Positions 42,269-49,861 of a stretch of DNA of 64,000 nt are shown piece after piece (within the stretch, counting starts at the first letter, position 1; each line of letters begins with the position of its first letter). Location: positions 248,001-312,000 of the forward strand of contig JARUHG010000001.1 in the NCBI GenBank assembly GCA_031216755.1. Direction: 5' to 3'. The notes under the pieces are model-generated. The model did no database searches, had not been told where the DNA came from, and saw only the letters and a program-made list of their open reading frames with translations. Made by a program: the position numbers and the translations under genes. Source of the DNA: Lysobacter arvi. GTDB taxonomy: Bacteria; Pseudomonadota; Gammaproteobacteria; Xanthomonadales; Xanthomonadaceae.

Positions 42269-43639
42269 TCAGGCGTCCATCGGCAGCGGCGACAGGCGTT
42301 CGCACACGGCGGCATCGACCGCGGTCCAGTCGAGCGAGTCGAGCGAGGAGTGGCCGCGCGTGAGCTCCACCAGCAACTCGCGCTGCTGGCGGCCGCGCTC
42401 GAACGCCGTCGCGTACGGGATGCGATGGAAGGTCACCATCGCGTAACGCGGCATGAAACGGTCGGGATGGCGCTGCGCCAGTGCGTGTTCGAGCGCGCGC
42501 TGCAGCAGGTAATCGTCGTCGTCGACGCGATCGCGCATCTCCAGGTAATTCTCCAGCGCCATCTGCTGGATCGCGCGCGCGTTGGGCAGCCGGTCGGCCT
42601 GGAACGCGGCGAACGCGCTCGCGCGATCAGGCCGTGCATCGAGTTGTTCGGCCAGGGCGACGCAGTCCTCGAACGCGCAGTTCATGCCCTGTCCGTGGAA
42701 CGGCACCATCGCGTGCGCGGCATCGCCGAGCAGCACGGCGCGGCCGTCCAGGTGCCAGCGGTCGAGGTACAGCGTGGCGAGCACGCCGGTCGGGTTGCGC
42801 TCGAAATCGCGTTCCAGGTCCGGGATCAACGGCAGCGCGTCCGCGAAGTCGCGCTCGAACAGCGCCCGCGCGTCCCCGCCGTCGCGAACGGTCGCGAAGC
42901 TCGGATCGCCTTCGTTGGGCAGGAACAGCGTGACGGTGAACGTGCGTTCGTCGTTCGGCAGCGCGATGCACATGTAACGCCCACGCGGCCAGATGTGCAG
43001 TGCGTTGGGTTCGATGCTAAAGCCCCCGTCGCGCGCGGGCGGGATTTCCAGTTCCTTGTACGAGTGCCCGAGCGATTCGGTGCGCTCGCCCAGGTCCATC
43101 TGCTTCGCCATCGCTGCCCGCAGCGCCGAACCCGCGCCGTCCGCGCCGACCAGCGATTCGAAGGCGACCTGGTGCGTGTTGCCGTCGCGCGGGTCGGTGA
43201 AGGTCGCGATGCGTGCGTCGAAATCGACGGCCGACAGCCCGCGATCGAAGTGCAGTCGCGCGCCGGCGCGTTCGGCGATGTCGAGCAGCACGACGTTGAG
43301 TTCGCCACGATGCACGGACCAGATCACTTCGCTGTCGTCGCGACCGTAACGCTGCAGGTCGGTGCGGCCGTCGAGGAAGTGCACCATGCGCCCGCGCATC
43401 ATCACCGCGTGCTGCATCACCGCGTCGTCGGCGCCGGCCAGGCGCAATGCGTGGCGGCCGCGTTCGGCGAGCGCGAGGTTGATCGACCGCCCGCCGCCGT
43501 ATCCCTGCACGCGCGGGTCGCCACGCTTCTCGTACACGTCGACCTGCCAGCCGCGCTGCACCAGCAGCGTGGCGAGCACCGCGCCCGCGAGGCCGGCGCC
43601 GATGAGGGTGATGTGGCGGTTGTCGGGTATTGCAGTCAC
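42269..43639 (-). CDS. kmo: kynurenine 3-monooxygenase
   Basis: A 456-residue flavoprotein hydroxylase converting L-kynurenine to 3-hydroxykynurenine with NADPH and O2. It has ITLIGAGLAGAVLATLLVQ (FAD GxGxxG), GYGGGRSINLALAERGRHAL (substrate-side KMO signature), VGADGAGSALR and LLGDAAHAMVPFHGQGMNCA (second FAD motif). A GTG at 43639 with GGGGA 8 nt upstream is the best start; ATGs further up read through the inverted repeat of the GIY-YIG cassette. The cassette separates it from kynU, and exonuclease I follows after 1 bp. Confidence 0.95.
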   Translation of the reverse strand: MTAIPDNRHITLIGAGLAGAVLATLLVQRGWQVDVYEKRGDPRVQGYGGGRSINLALAERGRHALRLAGADDAVMQHAVMMRGRMVHFLDGRTDLQRYGRDDSEVIWSVHRGELNVVLLDIAERAGARLHFDRGLSAVDFDARIATFTDPRDGNTHQVAFESLVGADGAGSALRAAMAKQMDLGERTESLGHSYKELEIPPARDGGFSIEPNALHIWPRGRYMCIALPNDERTFTVTLFLPNEGDPSFATVRDGGDARALFERDFADALPLIPDLERDFERNPTGVLATLYLDRWHLDGRAVLLGDAAHAMVPFHGQGMNCAFEDCVALAEQLDARPDRASAFAAFQADRLPNARAIQQMALENYLEMRDRVDDDDYLLQRALEHALAQRHPDRFMPRYAMVTFHRIPYATAFERGRQQRELLVELTRGHSSLDSLDWTAVDAAVCERLSPLPMDA

Positions 43640-43652
43640 GTTCGGTCCCCAT

Positions 43653-43683
43653 GCTGTCATTCCCGCGAAGGCGGGAATCCAAG
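43653..43683 (-). repeat. left 31-bp inverted repeat of the GIY-YIG cassette
   Basis: Reads GCTGTCATTCCCGCGAAGGC then GGGAATCCAAG and is the exact reverse complement of 44007-44037 (31 of 31). Internally CCCGC-GAAG-GCGGG forms a hairpin. It ends 3 bp from the GIY-YIG stop and starts 14 bp from the kmo start codon. Confidence 0.95.
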
Positions 43684-43685
43684 CG

Positions 43686-43982
43686 TCAGTTGCCGGCAAG
43701 GCCGGGCCACAGATCGCTCCACTCAGGATTGCGTTCTTCGATCAGCCGGACCTTCCATGCCCGGTTCCATTTCTTCAACTGTTTCTCGCGCTGGATTGCG
43801 GCCGACATGTCATCGCACTGTTCGTACCAGATCAGGCGGGTAACGTCGTGTTGCCTTGTAAAGCCTTCCACGAGCCCCTCGCGATGTTGCCACGTGCGCG
43901 CCACCAGGTTGCTCGTCACGCCGATGTAGATCGTGCCGTTGCGATCGCTTGCCAGCATGTAGACCGCCGGTTGCTTCGCCAT
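43686..43982 (-). CDS. GIY-YIG nuclease-domain protein
   Basis: A 98-residue single-domain GIY-YIG protein (UPF0213/URI type): PAVYMLASDRNGTIYIGVTS (the two GIY/YIG strands), NLVARTWQHREG with the conserved Arg, FTRQHDVTRLIWYEQ, and the C-terminal metal-binding Glu in AAIQREKQLKKWNRAWK. AGGATGAGG precedes the ATG. It is squeezed between perfect 31-bp inverted repeats, in the same strand as the kynurenine operon. Members of this group are widespread and mostly uncharacterised; some are structure-specific nucleases. The tight packing between repeats suggests that gene and repeats form one transferable unit. Confidence 0.93.
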   Translation of the reverse strand: MAKQPAVYMLASDRNGTIYIGVTSNLVARTWQHREGLVEGFTRQHDVTRLIWYEQCDDMSAAIQREKQLKKWNRAWKVRLIEERNPEWSDLWPGLAGN

Positions 43983-44006
43983 TCCTCATCCTTGGGGGGT
44001 CTGATA

Positions 44007-44037
44007 CTTGGATTCCCGCCTTCGCGGGAATGACAGC
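44007..44037 (+). repeat. right 31-bp inverted repeat of the GIY-YIG cassette
   Basis: CTTGGATTCCCGCCTTCGCG then GGAATGACAGC is the perfect mirror of 43653-43683. It ends 1 bp before the kynU stop codon on the minus strand and starts 24 bp upstream of the GIY-YIG ATG. Degenerate relatives occur singly or in pairs elsewhere in the window. Confidence 0.95.
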
Positions 44038-44038
44038 T

Positions 44039-45325
44039 TCAACTATCCCGCCACGCTTCGACCGCGCGCACGAAGCGCAGCACGTCAGCATGCGTGTTGT
44101 AGAGCGGGGCGGGCGAGATGCGGATCACGTCCGGTTCGCGCCAGTCGCCCAGCACGCCGCGCGTGGCGAGGTCGTCGAACAATGCGCGTCCTGCATCGCG
44201 CCCGGTGAGACCGCGGCCGCCGATCACGCGTAGCGACAGCTGGCAGCCGCGCTGCGCGGGATCGGCCGGGGTCACGATCTGCAGCGTGCCGTGCAGGCGC
44301 TGGCGGATCAGTGTCTCAAGGTAGCCGGTCAGGCGCAGCGATTTCGCACGCAGCGCGGGCATGCCGGCCGTGTCGAACAGTTCCAGCGACGCGCGCAGCG
44401 GCGCCATCGCGAGGATCGGCGGATTGCTGAGCTGCCAGCCCTCTGCGCCGGCCGTGGGAACGAACTGCGGCCCCATGCGGAAGCGCGTGCCCTGTTCATG
44501 CCCCCACCAGCCGGCGAAGCGGGGACGATCGCTGTGCGCGTGGCGTTCGTGCACGAAGCAGCCGGCCACCGCGCCCGGGCCGCTGTTGGCGTATTTGTAG
44601 TGGCACCACACCGCGAAATCGACGCCGCTGTCGTGCAGCGCGAGTTCCAGGTTGCCGACGGCATGCGCCAGATCGAAGCCGCACGTCGCGCCATGGGCGT
44701 GGGCGATCTTCACGATGCGGGGCAGGTCGAATGCCTGGCCGGTGCGGTACTGCACGCCCGGCCACAGCACCAGCGCGAGGCGATGTCCGTGCTCGGCGAT
44801 CGCGCGTTCGATCGCCTCCATCGATGTCGTGCCGTCCTCGCGATCCGGTTGGACCTCGACGAGATCCGTCGCCGGATCGAAACCATGGAAGCGGATCTGC
44901 GATTCGACGGCATAGCGGTCCGACGGGAACGCGCCGGCTTCGACGAGGATGGCCGGGCGCTCGCGCGTGGGACGGTAGAAGCTCACCATCATCAGGTGCA
45001 GGTTCGCCGTCAGCGTGTTCATGGCCACGACTTCCAACGGCTTCGCGCCAACCAGTCGCGCCAGCGACTCGCGCACCAGTTCGTGGTAGGGCATCCATTG
45101 CGCTTGGCCGGTGAAATGCCCTTCGACGGCTTCGTGCGCCCATTTGTCGAGCACTTCCTCCACGTGCGCACGCGCGCCACGTGGCTGCAGACCCAGCGAA
45201 TTGCCGACGAAGTACGCCTGGTCGGCGCCGTCGTGTTGCGGAATCAGGAACTGCGAACGCATCGCGCGCAGCGGATCGGCGGCGTCCTGCTCGAGGGCGT
45301 ACGAATCGGAATAGGGTTCGGTCAT
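44039..45325 (-). CDS. kynU: kynureninase
   Basis: A 428-residue PLP enzyme cleaving 3-hydroxykynurenine to 3-hydroxyanthranilate and alanine. It has YFVGNSLGLQPRGARAHVEE at the N-terminus, VVAMNTLTANLHLMMVSFYR, the PLP phosphate/ring region FDLAHAVGNLELALHDSGVD and the Schiff-base Lys in VWCHYKYANSGPGAVAG. RFAGWWGHEQGTRF is a kynureninase-specific block. It is 4 bp downstream of the tautomerase gene. The GIY-YIG cassette begins 1 bp past its stop, so the operon is interrupted only in noncoding DNA. Confidence 0.96.
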   Translation of the reverse strand: MTEPYSDSYALEQDAADPLRAMRSQFLIPQHDGADQAYFVGNSLGLQPRGARAHVEEVLDKWAHEAVEGHFTGQAQWMPYHELVRESLARLVGAKPLEVVAMNTLTANLHLMMVSFYRPTRERPAILVEAGAFPSDRYAVESQIRFHGFDPATDLVEVQPDREDGTTSMEAIERAIAEHGHRLALVLWPGVQYRTGQAFDLPRIVKIAHAHGATCGFDLAHAVGNLELALHDSGVDFAVWCHYKYANSGPGAVAGCFVHERHAHSDRPRFAGWWGHEQGTRFRMGPQFVPTAGAEGWQLSNPPILAMAPLRASLELFDTAGMPALRAKSLRLTGYLETLIRQRLHGTLQIVTPADPAQRGCQLSLRVIGGRGLTGRDAGRALFDDLATRGVLGDWREPDVIRISPAPLYNTHADVLRFVRAVEAWRDS

Positions 45326-45329
45326 GGAA

Positions 45330-45698
45330 TCAGGCGGGCGGCGTGTCGATCACGCGCTTGGTGTAGGTACGTGCGTCGAGTTCGTCGACTTCGACGCACA
45401 GTTGCGTGGAGGGCGGACACGCCGCGACAACGGTCGCCAGCGCGTCGAGGATGCGTTCGGTGAGCGCCTTGCGCGTGGCGTCGTCGCGGCCCGGCAGCAC
45501 CTTGAGCTGCACGTGGATGAAGGCGCGACCCGCGTCGGCCACGCCGATGCGGTAGTCGTCCAGCCGCAATGCGCGGCTCTTGATCGCGTGTTCGTCGAAA
45601 TGGCCGCTGTCGGCCAATGCCTGGTTGATCGCACGAAGCGCCATCGCGGGATCGAACTCCGCGAGGTTGACCGTGTACTGCAGCGTGACGTGCGGCAT
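45330..45698 (-). CDS. tautomerase-superfamily protein (5-carboxymethyl-2-hydroxymuconate isomerase-like)
   Basis: A 122-residue protein starting Met-Pro-His (MPHVTLQYTVNLAEFDPAMA), so processing would expose the N-terminal Pro that is catalytic in the tautomerase superfamily. Later blocks (RLDDYRIGVADAGRAFIHVQ, LKVLPGRDDATRKALTERIL) match CHMI. In this operon the probable substrate is the enol/keto dicarboxylate produced when RidA deaminates 2-aminomuconate; that assignment is inference. Gaps to neighbours are 9 and 4 bp. Confidence 0.85.
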   Translation of the reverse strand: MPHVTLQYTVNLAEFDPAMALRAINQALADSGHFDEHAIKSRALRLDDYRIGVADAGRAFIHVQLKVLPGRDDATRKALTERILDALATVVAACPPSTQLCVEVDELDARTYTKRVIDTPPA

Positions 45699-45707
45699 GT
45701 GCGTGCC

Positions 45708-46718
45708 TCAGGCGAACCGCGCCATCGAAAGCCCGAGCCACTCCAGCGCGGTGCCGTGGTACAGGCGCGCGCGCTCGGCGTCGGACAATTCGAGCGCGGC
45801 GATGCCGGCGCCGGGTTCCTGCTCGCCGAGCGGGAAGGGGTAATCGGTCCCGAGCATCACGCGATCGACGCCGCAGGTGTCGAGCAGATAGCGCAGCGCA
45901 CGCGGATCGGCCACCCACGAATCGAAGAACAGCTGGTTGAGGTACTCGCGCGGGTTGCGCGGGTTGTCGGTCGCGACGAGGTCCGGCCGCATGTTGAAGC
46001 CGTGTTCGATGCGGCCGATCGTGTACGGGAAGCTGCCGCCGCCGTGCGCCATGCACACCTTCAGGTTCGGCACGCGTTCGAGCACGCCGCCGAAGATTAG
46101 GCAGCACGCCGCGCGCGATTGCTCGGCCGGCATGCCCACCAGCCACGGCAGCCAGTACTTCGGCATCGTCGCCGCGCCCATCATGTCCCACGGGTGCACG
46201 AGGATCGCGGCGCCCAGCTCGCCCGCGGCCTGGAAGAAGTCGAACAGCTCCGGCGCGTCGAGGTTCCAGTCGTTGATGTGGCTGCCGATCTGCACGCCCT
46301 GCAGGCCGAGCTGATCCATGCAGCGCTCCAGTTCCTGGATCGCCAGCCGCGGCGATTGCAGGGGCACCGTGCCGATGCCCGCGTAATGACGCGGATACTC
46401 GCGGCAGGCTTCGGCCATGTGCTCGTTGAGCGCCTGGTGCAGTTCGAGCGCGTGGTGCGGCTTGGCCCAATAACTGAACATCACCGGCACCGTGCTGATC
46501 ACCTGCACCTGCACGCCGAAACGCGCGTAATCGTCGATGCGTTCCTGCGGATCCCAAGTCTTGGACCAGATCTCGCGGAAGAACTTGCCGTCCTTGTAGA
46601 TGCGATGCCGTCCGTCCTCGGTGTGGTGGATCACCGGGAAGCGGTCGTCGCCGTACTTGCGCGCCAGGTTCGGCCAGTCGCGCGGCAGGTAATGGGCGTG
46701 GGTGTCGATCTTGAGCAT
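45708..46718 (-). CDS. 2-amino-3-carboxymuconate-6-semialdehyde decarboxylase (ACMSD)
   Basis: A 336-residue amidohydrolase-fold zinc enzyme. It has MLKIDTHAHYLPRDWPNLAR (HxH metal ligands), FFREIWSKTWDPQERIDDYA, LHPWD-type third ligand region seen as ILVHPWDMMGA, VCMAHGGGSFPY and VMLGTDYPFPLGE with the catalytic Asp. It removes CO2 from ACMS, diverting it from quinolinate/NAD synthesis toward complete oxidation. It lies 15 bp after the dioxygenase that makes its substrate. Confidence 0.94.
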   Translation of the reverse strand: MLKIDTHAHYLPRDWPNLARKYGDDRFPVIHHTEDGRHRIYKDGKFFREIWSKTWDPQERIDDYARFGVQVQVISTVPVMFSYWAKPHHALELHQALNEHMAEACREYPRHYAGIGTVPLQSPRLAIQELERCMDQLGLQGVQIGSHINDWNLDAPELFDFFQAAGELGAAILVHPWDMMGAATMPKYWLPWLVGMPAEQSRAACCLIFGGVLERVPNLKVCMAHGGGSFPYTIGRIEHGFNMRPDLVATDNPRNPREYLNQLFFDSWVADPRALRYLLDTCGVDRVMLGTDYPFPLGEQEPGAGIAALELSDAERARLYHGTALEWLGLSMARFA

Positions 46719-46733
46719 GCGCGGTCGGAGCCC

Positions 46734-47264
46734 TCAGGTATCCGGCATCACGTATTTGGACGGCGCGGGGTTCACATGCCCGCACGCGCCGCAGGTGCGG
46801 TGGTCGCGCGAGGCGTAGAAGCGGTCGAACACCGGCGGGAAGTCGGTCTCGATGTTGCGCAGCGGGAAGAACTCCTCGTACAGCTTGTGGTTGCAGCGCT
46901 CGCAGAACCACATCAGTCCGTCGAGTTCTTCGGGGCGGCGGCGACGTTCGATCACCAGTCCGATCGACTCGGGCATGCGCTGCGGCGAATGCGGAACGCG
47001 CGGCGGCAGGAGGAAGATCTCGCCCGCCCGGATCGGGATGTCGCGCGCCTTTCCGTCTTCCTGGATCCGCAGGACCATCTCGCCCTCGAGCTGGTAGAAC
47101 CACTCGGCGCCTTCGTCGTAGTGGTAGTCGGTGCGCTGGTTCGGCCCGCCGACCACCATCACGATGAAATCGCCGACGTAGATCACCTTGTTGCCCACCG
47201 GCGGTTTGAGCAGGTGGCGGTGTTCCTCGATCCACGCGTGCAGATTGATGGGGCCGGGAAGCAT
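46734..47264 (-). CDS. nbaC: 3-hydroxyanthranilate 3,4-dioxygenase
   Basis: A 176-residue cupin dioxygenase opening the ring of 3-hydroxyanthranilate. It has the Fe(II) site in [20 protein letters not shown] (His, Glu) with [11 protein letters not shown] (His). The C-terminal rubredoxin-like zinc/iron knuckle pairs [10 protein letters not shown] with CGACGHVNP, a hallmark of the bacterial enzyme. The N-terminus ([20 protein letters not shown]) is also typical. It starts 3 bp after the RidA gene stop. Confidence 0.96.
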   Translation of the reverse strand: MLPGPINLHAWIEEHRHLLKPPVGNKVIYVGDFIVMVVGGPNQRTDYHYDEGAEWFYQLEGEMVLRIQEDGKARDIPIRAGEIFLLPPRVPHSPQRMPESIGLVIERRRRPEELDGLMWFCERCNHKLYEEFFPLRNIETDFPPVFDRFYASRDHRTCGACGHVNPAPSKYVMPDT

Positions 47265-47267
47265 GGG

Positions 47268-47705
47268 TTACTCCGTTGTGGCCTGGCGCACCACCGCGAT
47301 GCACTTGAGTTCGATCGCGATCGGCGTCGGCAGCGCGGTGATGCCGAGCGTGGTGCGGCACGGCGCCGTGTCGATGTCGGGGAAATACTCGGCCCAGACC
47401 GCGTTGTAGGCCTTGAAGTCGTGCGCCATGTCGGTGAGGTACACCGTCACGTCCACCAGGTCTTCCCATCGCGCGCCGCTGGCTTCCAGCACGGTACGCA
47501 CGTTGGCGAACACCGCGCGGGTCTGCGCGTCGATGTCGTAGCTGATCAGGCGGCCTTCGGCATCGTGCACGTTGCCGACGATGGCGTTGCTCCCGGCATC
47601 GCGCGGGCCGATGCCCGACAGGAACAGCAGGTCACCCACGCGGCGCGCGTGCGGATACTGGCCCACGGGCCTGGGCGCGGCGCCGGCGCGGATGACCCCG
47701 CTCAT
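47268..47705 (-). CDS. RidA-family protein, probable 2-aminomuconate deaminase
   Basis: A 145-residue YjgF/RidA member. It starts MSGVIRAGAAPRPVGQYPHA; the mid blocks are DLLFLSGIGPRDAG and AQTRAVFANVRTVLEASGAR. The C-terminal PCRTTLGITALPTPIAIELK carries the conserved Arg and Glu. In nitrobenzoate/kynurenine pathways a RidA homologue (NbaF) deaminates 2-aminomuconate; the position between HAAO and AMSDH genes makes that role likely here. The ATG overlaps the carbonic anhydrase TGA (ATGA). Confidence 0.88.
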   Translation of the reverse strand: MSGVIRAGAAPRPVGQYPHARRVGDLLFLSGIGPRDAGSNAIVGNVHDAEGRLISYDIDAQTRAVFANVRTVLEASGARWEDLVDVTVYLTDMAHDFKAYNAVWAEYFPDIDTAPCRTTLGITALPTPIAIELKCIAVVRQATTE

Positions 47706-48373
47706 CGCGGCGAATCCCCGCCGGCGTCGTTGACGCGCGAAACCGCCGCCCGGTACTGCGTTTCGAGCTTCTCGTACGCGTCGACGTCGAGGCCCATGTC
47801 GTGCACGAGACCGTTGCGCAGGCTGTAGACCCAGCCGTGCACCGACAGTTCCTGGCCGCGCGACCAGGCATCGCGCACGATGGTCGTCATGCACACGTTC
47901 TGCACCTGCTCGATGACGTTCAGTTCGCACAGGCGGTCGTGGCGTTCGTCGTTCCGTGCGTGTTCGATGCAGGCGCCGTGCTTCTCCGCGACGTCCGACA
48001 CGTGGCGCAGCCAGTTGTCGGCCAGGCCCACGCGCGTGCCGTGCAGCGCCGCGTGCACGCCGCCGCAGCCGTAGTGGCCGACCACGAGAATGCGCTTGAC
48101 CTTCAGCACGTCCACCGCGAACTGGATCACCGACAGGCAGTTCAGGTCGGTGTGCACCACAACGTTGGCGATGTTGCGGTGGACGAACACCTCGCCCGGC
48201 GCCATGTCGATGATCTGGTTGGCCGGAACGCGCGAATCGGAGCAGCCGATCCACAGGTATTCGGGGGCTTGTTGCAGCGAAAGGCGCTGGAAGAAGCCGG
48301 GATCCTCGCGCTGGATCCGCTCGGACCATTCGCGGTTCTTCTCAAGCAGGTCGGACAGGGGGCTTGTCGTCAT
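47702..48373 (-). CDS. can: beta-class carbonic anhydrase
   Basis: A 223-residue beta-CA interconverting CO2 and bicarbonate. The zinc ligands are Cys in LWIGCSDSRVPANQI (with the catalytic Asp-Arg dyad) and HxxC in ILVVGHYGCGGVHAAL. The start at 48373 gives MTTSPLSDLLEKNREWSERI, as in E. coli Can (220 residues). It is embedded in the kynurenine operon, 4 bp from the aldehyde dehydrogenase and overlapping ridA. That could help handle CO2 from the ACMSD step, or simply be hitch-hiking. Confidence 0.95.
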   Translation of the reverse strand: MTTSPLSDLLEKNREWSERIQREDPGFFQRLSLQQAPEYLWIGCSDSRVPANQIIDMAPGEVFVHRNIANVVVHTDLNCLSVIQFAVDVLKVKRILVVGHYGCGGVHAALHGTRVGLADNWLRHVSDVAEKHGACIEHARNDERHDRLCELNVIEQVQNVCMTTIVRDAWSRGQELSVHGWVYSLRNGLVHDMGLDVDAYEKLETQYRAAVSRVNDAGGDSPR

Positions 48374-48377
48374 CGAT

Positions 48378-49802
48378 TCAGTCCAGTTGCAGGCCAACGT
48401 TCTTGGCGTCGGTGAAAAAGCGCATGGCTTCGAAGCCGCCTTCGCGGCCGAGGCCGGACGAGCCCGTGCCGCCGAACGGCGTGCGCAGGTCGCGCTGAAG
48501 CCATGTATTGATCCAGACCATGCCGGCGCGCAGTTGCGCGGCCAGGCGATGCGCGCGGCGCAGATCGCGCGTCCATACGGACGCGGAGAGGCCGTACTCG
48601 CCGGCGTTGGCGAGCGACAGCGCATGCGTATCGGTGTCGAAGGGCTGCAGCGTCACGACCGGGCCGAAGATTTCCTCGCGATTGCTCGCGCAGTCCGGAC
48701 CGAGGCCTTCGATCACCGTCGGCGCGACGAACCAGCCGGGCCGGTCGAGCGCGTTGCCGCCGCACAACACCCGGCCGCCTTCGTCGCGCGCACGCTGCAG
48801 CGCGCTCATCACCTTGTCGAAGTGCGCGCGCGAAACGAGCGGACCCAACTGGTTGTCCTCGTCGATCGGATCGCCCACGCGCAGCTGCTGCGCGCGTTCG
48901 ACCAGCGCATCGCGGAACTCGGCGTAGATGCCGCGCTCGACGAGCATGCGCGAACCGCACAGACAGATCTGGCCGGAATTCTGGAACGCCGAGCGCACCA
49001 GCGTGTCGAGGTGGTCGCGCCAGTCGCTGTCGGCGAAGACGAGCGTGGGATTCTTGCCGCCGAGTTCGAGCGAGACCTTCTTCAGCAGCGGGCCGGCGAT
49101 GCCGGCGATGCGGCGGCCCACGGCCGTGCTGCCGGTGAAGGACACCGCCCTGACGCGCGCATCGGTGACCAGCGGCTCGCCGACGTCGGGTCCGAGACCG
49201 TGCACGATGTTGAGCACGCCTTTGGGGAAGCCGATGTCCGCGGCGAGTTCGCCGAGCATCGTCGCGGTCACGGGCGTGACTTCCGACGGCTTGGCCACGA
49301 CCGTGTTGCCGGCCGCGAGCGCCGGCGCGATCTTCCAGGTGAACAGGTACAGCGGAAGATTCCACGGCGAGATCGTGCCGACCACGCCGAGCGGCTGGCG
49401 CAGCGTGTAGTTCAGGCCCGCCTGGCCGTGGTGCGATTCGCTCGCGAACTGCGTTGCCGCATGCGCGAAGAAGCGCAGGTTGCTGATCGCACGCGGAATC
49501 TCGGCCTCGCGCGCCAGCTTGATCGGCTTGCCGCCATCGCGCGATTCGGCGTGCGCGAAGTCGCCGAGCCGGGCTTCGAGTGTGTCGGCAAGTTTCTCGA
49601 TCCAGCGTGCGCGTTCGCTGTGGGGCAGGGCGGACCAGGCGGGGAAGGCGTCTTCCGCGGCGACGATGGCGGCGTCCACATCGGCCGCGTCGCCGAGCGC
49701 CACCTCGGCGTACGGCTTGCCGTTCGCCGGATCGAACACTTCGCCCCATCGGCCGGAGGCCGGCTCGCATGGTTCACCGGCGATGAAGTGGCGAAGGCGC
49801 AT
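48378..49802 (-). CDS. 2-aminomuconate-6-semialdehyde dehydrogenase
   Basis: A 474-residue NAD-dependent aldehyde dehydrogenase of the AMSDH/HMSDH group. It has GVVGTISPWNLPLYLFTWKI (the catalytic Asn), AVSFTGSTAVGRRI, LELGGKNPTLVFADSD (general-base Glu) and FQNSGQICLCGSRMLV (nucleophilic Cys). The C-terminus ends GTGSSGLGREGGFEAMRFFT. It oxidises the semialdehyde made by ACMSD to 2-aminomuconate. It is the most upstream gene of the kynurenine run; 59 bp separate it from the SDR gene, which may mark the promoter. Confidence 0.9.
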   Translation of the reverse strand: MRLRHFIAGEPCEPASGRWGEVFDPANGKPYAEVALGDAADVDAAIVAAEDAFPAWSALPHSERARWIEKLADTLEARLGDFAHAESRDGGKPIKLAREAEIPRAISNLRFFAHAATQFASESHHGQAGLNYTLRQPLGVVGTISPWNLPLYLFTWKIAPALAAGNTVVAKPSEVTPVTATMLGELAADIGFPKGVLNIVHGLGPDVGEPLVTDARVRAVSFTGSTAVGRRIAGIAGPLLKKVSLELGGKNPTLVFADSDWRDHLDTLVRSAFQNSGQICLCGSRMLVERGIYAEFRDALVERAQQLRVGDPIDEDNQLGPLVSRAHFDKVMSALQRARDEGGRVLCGGNALDRPGWFVAPTVIEGLGPDCASNREEIFGPVVTLQPFDTDTHALSLANAGEYGLSASVWTRDLRRAHRLAAQLRAGMVWINTWLQRDLRTPFGGTGSSGLGREGGFEAMRFFTDAKNVGLQLD

Positions 49803-49861
49803 GGGGCTAGCTTAACAGTGCGGCCGTAACGTGCTGATGGGTATGGGGCCGGCCGTGCGGC

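Noticed and set aside
42269-43699. Longer kmo starting at an ATG at 43699 or 43660
   Set aside because: Those starts read through the 31-bp inverted repeat of the cassette; the GTG at 43639 has a good GGGGA site and begins directly before the FAD domain.
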